Below are positions 6,439-11,743 of a stretch of 11,743 nucleotides of DNA, in pieces (position 1 is the stretch's first letter; every line of letters starts with the position of its first letter). The notes under the pieces are model-generated. The model worked only from the letters and a program-made list of their open reading frames with translations, was not told the DNA's origin and searched no databases. Origin of the DNA: JAYZAP01 sp964645285 (GTDB lineage Bacteria > Pseudomonadota > Alphaproteobacteria > JAAXGF01); assembly GCA_964645285.1 (NCBI GenBank), contig CAZYDR010000111.1, positions 1-11,743 of the forward strand, given 5' to 3'. The position numbers were made by a program, and so were the translations under genes.

Positions 6439-7419
6439 AGTCACGCTCATATGGCGGGAGACGCCGGGGCCTTTGTTGCGGCGGTCGATGATGAAATCGT
6501 GGCCCTCGGGCTTGCGGCCCATGGCCTCGAGGATGGCTTCGTTGAGCAACTCGTCGGACTCGCTGGCCCGCAGCGGCGCCCGCAGATCGGCCGAGTCGTC
6601 CTGGCCGATGCACATGTAGAGCATGCCTGTGCAGGTCAGCCGCACCCGGTTGCACGATTCGCAGAAATTATGGGTCAGCGGTGTGATGAAGCCGAGGCGG
6701 CCGCCGGTCTCGCCGACTTCCACATAACGCGCCGGGCCGCCGGTTTTGTAGTCGATGTCGGTCAGGGTCCAGTTTTCCATGAGCCGGCCACGGACCACCG
6801 ACAAGGGCAAATACTGGTCGGTGCGATCACCGTCGATGCCGCCCATGGGCATGGTCTCGATGAGGGTCAGATCAAAACCCTGGTCGCCGCACCAGCGCAC
6901 CATGTCATCGATCTCGTGTTCGTTGACGTCCTTGAGCGCCACCGCGTTGACCTTAACGCCGAGGCCGGCGCGCTTTGCCGCCGCCATACCCTCCATGACT
7001 TTTTCGAACTTGCCCCAGCGGGTAATGGCGCGGAATTTGTCCGCATCAAGGGTGTCGATGGAGACATTGACCCGGCGCACGCCGCAGTCATAAAGCTCGT
7101 CGGCGAAGCGCGAGAGCTGGCTGCCGTTAGTGGTCAGGGTCAGCTCGTCGAGATCGCCGGCGGCCACATGCTTGCCCAGGTTGCGGATCAACCACATGAC
7201 ATTGCGCCGCACCAGGGGCTCGCCACCGGTCAGCCGGATCTTACGTATGCCGAGTTCGACGAAGGCACCGCACATGCGGTCGAGTTCCTCGAGGGTCAGC
7301 AGATCGGCCTTGGGCAGGAAATTCATGTCCTCGGCCATGCAGTAGACACAGCGGAAGTCGCAGCGGTCCGTCACGGACACCCGCAGATATGAGACTTCCC
7401 GGCCGAACGGATCGATCAT
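6430..7419 (-). CDS. moaA: GTP 3',8-cyclase (molybdenum cofactor synthesis)
   Basis: MoaA is the radical-SAM enzyme that, with MoaC, converts GTP to cyclic pyranopterin monophosphate, the first step of molybdopterin synthesis. The 329 residues have the family layout: the N-terminal cluster motif C20-x3-C24-x2-C27 (DRCDFRCVYC), LTGGEPLVR (64-72), and the C-terminal cluster cysteines C253, C256 and C270 (CESCNRVRLTCTG...C) that hold the GTP-binding second 4Fe-4S cluster. The protein ends in Gly-Gly, the conserved tail needed for activity in this family. The ATG at 7419 has GAGGAAG at the proper spacing, and the next residues (IDPFGREVSYLRVSVTDRC) are typical of MoaA. An upstream in-frame ATG at 7521 adds unrelated sequence and overlaps the probable promoter. 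No other moa gene is in the window, but the regulator at 11490 belongs to a family that may be linked to molybdate. Confidence 0.97.
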   Translation of the reverse strand: MIDPFGREVSYLRVSVTDRCDFRCVYCMAEDMNFLPKADLLTLEELDRMCGAFVELGIRKIRLTGGEPLVRRNVMWLIRNLGKHVAAGDLDELTLTTNGSQLSRFADELYDCGVRRVNVSIDTLDADKFRAITRWGKFEKVMEGMAAAKRAGLGVKVNAVALKDVNEHEIDDMVRWCGDQGFDLTLIETMPMGGIDGDRTDQYLPLSVVRGRLMENWTLTDIDYKTGGPARYVEVGETGGRLGFITPLTHNFCESCNRVRLTCTGMLYMCIGQDDSADLRAPLRASESDELLNEAILEAMGRKPEGHDFIIDRRNKGPGVSRHMSVTGG

Positions 7420-7471
7420 GATAGCTTCCTCAAACAACACCAATATGCGGCGCCTTAACGAGCGAACGGCT

Positions 7472-7499
7472 ACGCTAGCGATATTCGCCCCGGTGTCAA
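7472..7499 (-). promoter_or_regulatory. Probable moaA promoter
   Basis: Read on the minus strand, a perfect -35 TTGACA (7499-7494) is followed 16 bp later by TAGCGT (7477-7472), a partial match to TATAAT. It lies about 55 bp upstream of the moaA start codon. The -35 hexamer overlaps the first copy of a 10-bp direct repeat, so regulation at this point is plausible. The -10 match is weak, and the call rests mainly on the -35. Confidence 0.4.
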
Positions 7500-7528
7500 A
7501 CGACAGATTAGACGATGGCAAACGACAG
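7497..7528. repeat. Direct repeat CAAACGACAG, 22-bp period
   Basis: The ten bases CAAACGACAG occur at 7497-7506 and again, identically, at 7519-7528. The 22-bp spacing is roughly two turns of the helix, the usual arrangement for a regulator bound twice on one face. They sit in the 246-bp divergent gap between moaA and the giant TPR gene, touching the probable moaA -35. The rest of this gap shows no convincing plus-strand promoter. Confidence 0.45.
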
Positions 7529-7665
7529 TTTGAATATCGGGCGTCATTGGACGACTGACAAGTGCCTGCTCGACGCGCCGCCAGGGAACCGTTAAAAAAA
7601 GACGCGCGCCGTGTGGCGTGTGATTCGGATTGGAAACCGACCCTGGGGGAATACGGATCCCGTTG

Positions 7666-10600
7666 ATGAAACGTTGGTTGCTTGCCGCGCTATTGTTGGT
7701 TGCCGCGTCTCTGCCCGCCTGGGCCGATGCCATGGACGACGCACGCGCCGCCTTCGAGGCGCAAAGCGAGGGCCGCCTCGACGAGGCCATCCGGTTTTAC
7801 ACCCTGGCCATCGACAGTGGTGGCCTGTCCGACGACAACGTGGTGTTCGCCTATAACAACCGCGGCCTGGCGTTCGACGACAAGGGCCTCCATGATCGCG
7901 CTATCGTCGATTTCGAAGCCGCAATTCAACTCAACCCGAACTACTTCCGAGCCTATTACAATCGTGGCATCGCCTATGCTCGCAAAGGATTCTTTGATCG
8001 CGCCATTCGCGACTACGATACCGCTCTGAGCCTCAACCCGAACGACTACGAGGTGCTTAGTCAGCGCGGGCTGGCCTACAGCAAGCTCAATTTCCATGAC
8101 CGCGCCATCGCCGACTTCAGCGCCGCCATCAAGGTCAAAGCCGATCACTACCGAGCCTTCACCAATCGCGGTAACGCCTACCTGTCCGCGGGCCTGGCTC
8201 GCAAGGCGATCGCGGACTTCGACATCGCCATCGGCTTTAATCCGGACTACGCCGACGCCTTGAAGGGCCGTGGTAACGCGTATGCCGCCCTGGGCCTCAA
8301 CGATCTCGCTATCGCCGACTACGAAGCCGCCCAGGCGATCAAGCCTGACGACCCGAAGGCTAATCTCGACATTGCCCGCCAAGCCCTGGCCGACCAGGGC
8401 GTCAGCGACGAAGACCTGACGACAATCGCAATCACGCCCGAGGTGATCCCAGAAGAAGCGCCTGTAGTGACACCCGAGATCGAGCCGATGGCGCTACCCG
8501 AACCGGAACCCGTAGAGACGCCCGACGATCAGGCCGAAAAGGAAGAATTGCGCAAAGCCGCCGCCTTCGCCGCATTCATGGATCGTGGTGACACTCATTC
8601 GGCCCAGGGCCTCTATGACCTTGCCATCGCCGACTACAATGCCGCCATTAAGATTAAGGTCGATCATTACCGAACCTATTCAAATCGCGGCAACGCGTAT
8701 CTGTCCATGGGTCTGGCCCACCTGGCAATCACCGATTTCAACACCGCCATCAGCCTTAACCAGAACCATGCCGATGCCTGGAAGGGCCGAGGCGACGCCT
8801 ACGCCGCCCAAGGTTTCACCGATCTCGCCATCGACGATTATGAATCTGCTCTGGCGATCAATCCGGACGACACGAAAATCGTCCACAACCTGACCATTGC
8901 CCGCCAGGCCCTGGCCCGCGAGGGCGGGGGCATCAGTGGCGAGGGCGTCGGCGCGACGGCCAACGGGTCCGATGCGATCACCGGGACTCCAGCGGTGGAG
9001 CCGACTGCACCAGCGGAACCGGAAGCCGTGGCGGCGGTCGAACCATTGGCCGTCCCCGAGCCGGTGGACGTGGGCAAGATCACCGACTATCAGGGTCAAG
9101 GAGAAGTCTCGGGCGAGGCCGCCGACTTCACCGATTATATGGACCGCGGCGACGCTCATTCGGCCAAGGGCCTCTTTGAGCTGGCGATTAACGCCTATAC
9201 CAGCGCCATGCGCATCGAGCCCACGGATGCGGAGGTTATGCGTCGGCGCGGCAATGCCTACCTGTCCAGTGGCCAGTTCGACCGGGCCATCAGCGACTAC
9301 AACGTCGGCCTCGATATTGCACCGGACAACTTCCCGACTCTCAAGAGCCGGGGCTACGCCTTTCTCGCCAAGAACCTGCTTGACCGCGCCATCGCTGATT
9401 TCGACCAGGCGAACGCCGTCCGGCCCAACGACTTTGGCGTTCTCAAGGGTCGCGGCGACGCTCATATAGCCAAGGGCAATCTGGCCGCCGCGGTTGCCGA
9501 TTACGACGCCGCGGCGATCATCAAACCTAACGACTTCGACCTGTTGAAAGCCCGCGGCACCGCCCATTTCATCAGCGGCCTCTTCGACCGCGCTGTCGAT
9601 GACTATGAAGCGGCGGCGACGTTGCGGCCGCTCGACGCCGGATTGCTGAAGAATCGCGGCGCCGCCTATAACGCCACACGACGCTACGCCCTGGCCATAA
9701 TCGACTTTAATCGCGCCGACCAGATGCGCTCCGGCGACATTGAGACCCTGCGCGGACGGGGCGACGCCTACCGGGCCACCGGCGACTTCGACATGGCAAT
9801 CGCCGACTATGACAGCGCCCTGCGGCTACGGCCCGGCGATACCGAACTGGTGACTAGTCGCAATCAGGCGCTTAAGGCCAAGGGCCCGGAAGCCGAGGCC
9901 ATCGCCGAATATGACGCCGCGGTGATCTTTCTTGAAGATGATACCAGCGACTTCTATATTCCCGACGCCAGTTCCGTAGGCGGCGGCATCGACGACCAGA
10001 ACATCTTTCTCTTCAGCAGCGCCCTGCACACTGACATCAATGATGTTGACGCCTACGTCGGCCGCGGCACCGCCTATGGCAACAAGGGCCTGTTCAAACG
10101 CGCCATCACTGACTTCGACGCCGCTCTGGCCCGTGACCCGACCAATTTCATCGCTCTCAACAAGCGCGGCGACGCCTATGGCGCCCAGGGATTCTTCGAC
10201 CAGGCAATCGCCGACTACGACGCTGCCATGCGTGTCACGTCCAACGATTCCACGCCGCTCAAATCACGCGGCAACGCCTATCTGGCCAAGGGCCAGTATG
10301 ACCGCGCCATCGCCGATTACAATTCAGTCCTGAGGGTTGATCCACGCGATCTCGAAGCCCTGAAAAATCGCGGTGACGCTCTCTCGGCCAAGGGCTCGTA
10401 CGATTTGGCCATTGTCGATTACGGCAACGCCCTAGTTCTCGACCAGCGTAATTTCGCGGTGGTTAAGGCGCGCGGCACCGCCTACTGGTCCAAGGGTCTG
10501 TACAACCGCGCCATCGACGATTTTGATCGCGCCATCAATATCGATGATGGCGATTTCGAAGTGTTCAAGCTGCGCGGCAATGCCTTCTCGTCCCAGGAAC

Positions 10601-11421
10601 TCTACGACCGCGCCCTGGCCGATTACGGTTCAGCGCTCGGACTGCAGCCCAACGACTTCGAGGTCTACAACAGTCGTGGTGACATCTATCGGGTGCGCGG
10701 TCTCATCGAGCAGGCGATTGGCGATTATGATGTGGCCCTGACGCTCAACCCGAGCTACTTCGAGGCTTATATCAATCGCGGCAACGCCTATCGCGCGCGG
10801 GGAATTTACGGGCAAGCCATCGCCGATTACGAGGCCGCCATTCTGCTCAAACCGGACCATCCGGTGGCCTATAACAACCGTGGTATAGCGTACGACGGCC
10901 AGGGCCTCTACGATCTGGCCATCACTGACTACGATACTGCTATTGACCTGCGCCCGGAATACGCACCTGCCTACCACAACCGGGGCAACGCGCGATTCTA
11001 TCTCGGCCGTTTCGACCTCGCGGCACGGGATTACGAAGCCTTGTTGCGGGCCAACCCATCCGACATCTATCGGGTCATCTGGTTCTATCTCGCGCTTGAA
11101 CGCGCCGGTGACAGAGGCATGGTCGAACTGGTGGGTTACACGGACAAAATCGACGTCGGCCGCTGGCCGGGCCCAGTCATCATGCTGTTTCTTGGCCAGG
11201 CCGGGCCAAAGGACGTCATGGCGTCTCTCGAGGGCTTGAGCGGCGACAAACGCCGCGAACGGGCGTGCGAAGCGCTGTTCTATCTCGGCCAATTCTACAT
11301 GATCGAAGGCAACGTCGAGGCGGCGGTCAATCTCTTCCAGCAAGCCCTTGATACAGGCGTGACCAATTTCATCGAATACACCGGCGCCAAGGCTGAGTTG
11401 GAACATCTGGGCATGCTTTAA
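7666..11421 (+). CDS. Giant secreted TPR-repeat protein, NlpI-like end
   Basis: This is a 1251-residue protein with a Sec signal peptide (MKRWLLAALLLVAASLPAWADA, cleavage near 19-22) and no lipobox cysteine, so it is predicted to be soluble in the periplasm or outside. About 27 tetratricopeptide repeats of 34 residues follow, of the form NRGxAYxxxGxxDxAIxDYxxAlxlxPxd. They fall into blocks: repeats 1-6 (to residue 230), 7-9 (303-403), 10-16 plus a degenerate 17 (490-760), and 18-27 (795-1134). The blocks are separated by linkers at 231-302, 404-489 and 761-794; the first two are rich in Pro, Glu and Ala. Residues 1135-1251 (YRVIWFYLAL..., ACEALFYLGQFYMIEGN, NFIEYTGAKAEL) resemble the C-terminal part of the lipoprotein NlpI, an adaptor for murein hydrolases. 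TPRs bind protein partners, so a scaffold role in the envelope is inferred. The start at 7666 is chosen because it begins the signal peptide; a TTG at 7630 would add twelve non-signal residues. The ribosome site is weak. I see only one mature cysteine (Cys1201). Confidence 0.92.
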   Translation: MKRWLLAALLLVAASLPAWADAMDDARAAFEAQSEGRLDEAIRFYTLAIDSGGLSDDNVVFAYNNRGLAFDDKGLHDRAIVDFEAAIQLNPNYFRAYYNRGIAYARKGFFDRAIRDYDTALSLNPNDYEVLSQRGLAYSKLNFHDRAIADFSAAIKVKADHYRAFTNRGNAYLSAGLARKAIADFDIAIGFNPDYADALKGRGNAYAALGLNDLAIADYEAAQAIKPDDPKANLDIARQALADQGVSDEDLTTIAITPEVIPEEAPVVTPEIEPMALPEPEPVETPDDQAEKEELRKAAAFAAFMDRGDTHSAQGLYDLAIADYNAAIKIKVDHYRTYSNRGNAYLSMGLAHLAITDFNTAISLNQNHADAWKGRGDAYAAQGFTDLAIDDYESALAINPDDTKIVHNLTIARQALAREGGGISGEGVGATANGSDAITGTPAVEPTAPAEPEAVAAVEPLAVPEPVDVGKITDYQGQGEVSGEAADFTDYMDRGDAHSAKGLFELAINAYTSAMRIEPTDAEVMRRRGNAYLSSGQFDRAISDYNVGLDIAPDNFPTLKSRGYAFLAKNLLDRAIADFDQANAVRPNDFGVLKGRGDAHIAKGNLAAAVADYDAAAIIKPNDFDLLKARGTAHFISGLFDRAVDDYEAAATLRPLDAGLLKNRGAAYNATRRYALAIIDFNRADQMRSGDIETLRGRGDAYRATGDFDMAIADYDSALRLRPGDTELVTSRNQALKAKGPEAEAIAEYDAAVIFLEDDTSDFYIPDASSVGGGIDDQNIFLFSSALHTDINDVDAYVGRGTAYGNKGLFKRAITDFDAALARDPTNFIALNKRGDAYGAQGFFDQAIADYDAAMRVTSNDSTPLKSRGNAYLAKGQYDRAIADYNSVLRVDPRDLEALKNRGDALSAKGSYDLAIVDYGNALVLDQRNFAVVKARGTAYWSKGLYNRAIDDFDRAINIDDGDFEVFKLRGNAFSSQELYDRALADYGSALGLQPNDFEVYNSRGDIYRVRGLIEQAIGDYDVALTLNPSYFEAYINRGNAYRARGIYGQAIADYEAAILLKPDHPVAYNNRGIAYDGQGLYDLAITDYDTAIDLRPEYAPAYHNRGNARFYLGRFDLAARDYEALLRANPSDIYRVIWFYLALERAGDRGMVELVGYTDKIDVGRWPGPVIMLFLGQAGPKDVMASLEGLSGDKRRERACEALFYLGQFYMIEGNVEAAVNLFQQALDTGVTNFIEYTGAKAELEHLGML
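8050..8925 (+). repeat. Segmental duplication inside the TPR gene
   Basis: TPRs 4-6 with the following helix (8050-8400) align with TPRs 7-9 with theirs (8569-8925), offset by 519-525 bp, well above the similarity of unrelated TPRs. Matching landmarks are ADHYRAFTNRGNAYLS against VDHYRTYSNRGNAYLS and IARQALADQG against IARQALAREG. At DNA level the stretch at 8371 and that at 8896 agree in 20 of 21 bases around ATTGCCCGCC. A third partial copy begins near 9133 (YMDRGDAHSAKG, compare FMDRGDTHSAQG at about 8575). This is the footprint of recent internal duplication. Confidence 0.75.
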
Positions 11422-11433
11422 CGCCCTGGGAAC

Positions 11434-11452
11434 TTGCCGGGACGACCGGCGA
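11434..11452. other. Hairpin after the TPR gene
   Basis: TTGCCGG (11434-11440) and CCGGCGA (11446-11452) form a 7-bp stem with one G-T pair and a five-base loop, 12 bp after the TPR stop. No T-run follows, so termination would be weak. The same bases contain the first of the direct repeats noted for the downstream regulator, so it may be an operator instead. Confidence 0.35.
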
Positions 11453-11471
11453 TATACTCGGGACGAACCGG
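11438..11471. promoter_or_regulatory. Direct repeat CGGGACGA(A)CCGG before regulator
   Basis: CGGGACGACCGG (11438-11449) recurs as CGGGACGAACCGG (11459-11471), a 21-bp period or two helical turns. A third, shorter match (GGGACGCGG, 11479-11487) lies just before the start codon. A TATACT at 11453-11458, between the first two copies, could be a -10 element, though no good -35 sits at normal spacing. The layout fits an autoregulatory operator for the helix-turn-helix protein that follows. This is inference from spacing. Confidence 0.4.
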
Positions 11472-11489
11472 GAGAGAAGGGACGCGGCC

Positions 11490-11743
11490 GTGGGCGACAT
11501 GATGACCACTCGCGAGGTTGCCGAGTACCTGCGCATCAAGGAGCGCAAGGTCTACGACCTGGTGAAGGCGCGGCGCATCCCCTGCACCCGGGTTACCGGC
11601 AAGTGGTTGTTTCCGCGCCCGCTCATCGACGCCTGGGTCAGCCGGAGCGCCGCCGCCGTGACGCCCCCAGCCCCGCCACCGGTAATCGCCGGCAGTCACG
11701 ACCCGTTGCTCGAATGGTGCCTCAACCAGGCCGACGCAGGCCT
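11490..11743 (+). CDS. HTH (excisionase-type) regulator, PBP-like, partial
   Basis: This is the 5' part of a gene cut by the window edge; 84 codons are visible with no stop. Residues about 5-53 form an excisionase/MerR-like helix-turn-helix of the HTH_17 kind, with TTREVAEYLRIKERKVYDLV as the DNA-reading region and GKWLFPRPLIDAWV as the wing and closing helix. After a Pro/Ala linker comes PPVIAGSHDPLLEWCL (63-78), which resembles the opening of the PBP-like substrate-binding domain fused to such HTHs. From recollection of that family, members are one-component regulators, some near molybdate or tungstate transport genes; the ligand here is not shown. The GTG start at 11490 is seven bases from AGAAGGGA. 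ATGs at 11499 and 11502 are poorer, being too far from that site. Confidence 0.84.
   Translation, partial: MGDMMTTREVAEYLRIKERKVYDLVKARRIPCTRVTGKWLFPRPLIDAWVSRSAAAVTPPAPPPVIAGSHDPLLEWCLNQADAG

Noticed and set aside
6082..7392. Plus-strand open frame of 436 codons across the hydratase end and antisense to moaA
   Set aside because: It conflicts with two well-supported genes and its translation has no recognisable domain. It is a GC-driven shadow frame.
7602..7621. GC-rich hairpin with a T-run on the minus strand (complement of AAAAAAA at 7594-7600)
   Set aside because: The uninterrupted stem is only 4 bp, the T-run is several bases away, and no minus-strand gene lies upstream for it to terminate.
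7630..7665. Upstream TTG start for the TPR protein
   Set aside because: It would place twelve polar residues before an otherwise standard signal peptide beginning at 7666.
8680..9567. Antisense open frame within the TPR gene
   Set aside because: The reverse complement of regular TPR codons is naturally open. The translation is a periodic mirror of the repeats and not an independent protein.
7741..11067. Periodic ~102-bp DNA repeats that could suggest a CRISPR or satellite array
   Set aside because: The period equals 34 codons, the reading frame is continuous, and the divergence is at protein level. These are TPR-coding units.

Overview
The window comes from a high-GC alphaproteobacterial chromosome, probably of the Rhodospirillales type. 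The clearest marker is a C4-pathway 5-aminolevulinate synthase (hemA), an enzyme that among bacteria is essentially alphaproteobacterial. Gene density, short gaps and GGAGG-type ribosome sites fit a chromosome. I see no insertion sequence, integrase, tRNA, rRNA or CRISPR array.

Layout from left to right. Positions 1-187 are a leader with a weak terminator-like hairpin and an FNR/FixK-like palindrome upstream of hemA (188-1399, +). Two minus-strand genes follow, converging on hemA: an NTP_transf_6 nucleotidyltransferase (1383-1961), whose end overlaps hemA by 17 bp, and NAD kinase (1962-2729), whose stop codon directly abuts the nucleotidyltransferase start. Four plus-strand genes come next: a small exported protein of unknown function (2881-3357), an EamA/DMT transporter (3365-4264), an acyl-CoA ligase (4311-5954) and a MaoC-type hydratase (5957-6415). 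The ligase and hydratase are 2 bp apart and look like a unit for activating and hydrating an acyl substrate. The minus-strand gene moaA (6430-7419), for molybdenum cofactor synthesis, converges on them. A 246-bp divergent gap separates moaA from a very large plus-strand gene (7666-11421). That gene encodes a secreted protein of 1251 residues built from about 27 tetratricopeptide repeats and closing with an NlpI-like C-terminal region. The window ends inside a regulator with an excisionase-type helix-turn-helix and the start of a PBP-like domain (from 11490).

Most genes are housekeeping: heme, NADP, molybdopterin and acyl-CoA metabolism. The part most worth a second look is the giant TPR protein. 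It has four repeat blocks, an internal segmental duplication, a recurring RQAL-type motif closing blocks, and a terminus resembling NlpI but without the lipoprotein cysteine. Second come short direct repeats at about two helical turns in the promoter regions of moaA and of the terminal regulator, and the FNR-like site before hemA. I do not see convincing evidence for a wholly new multi-gene system.
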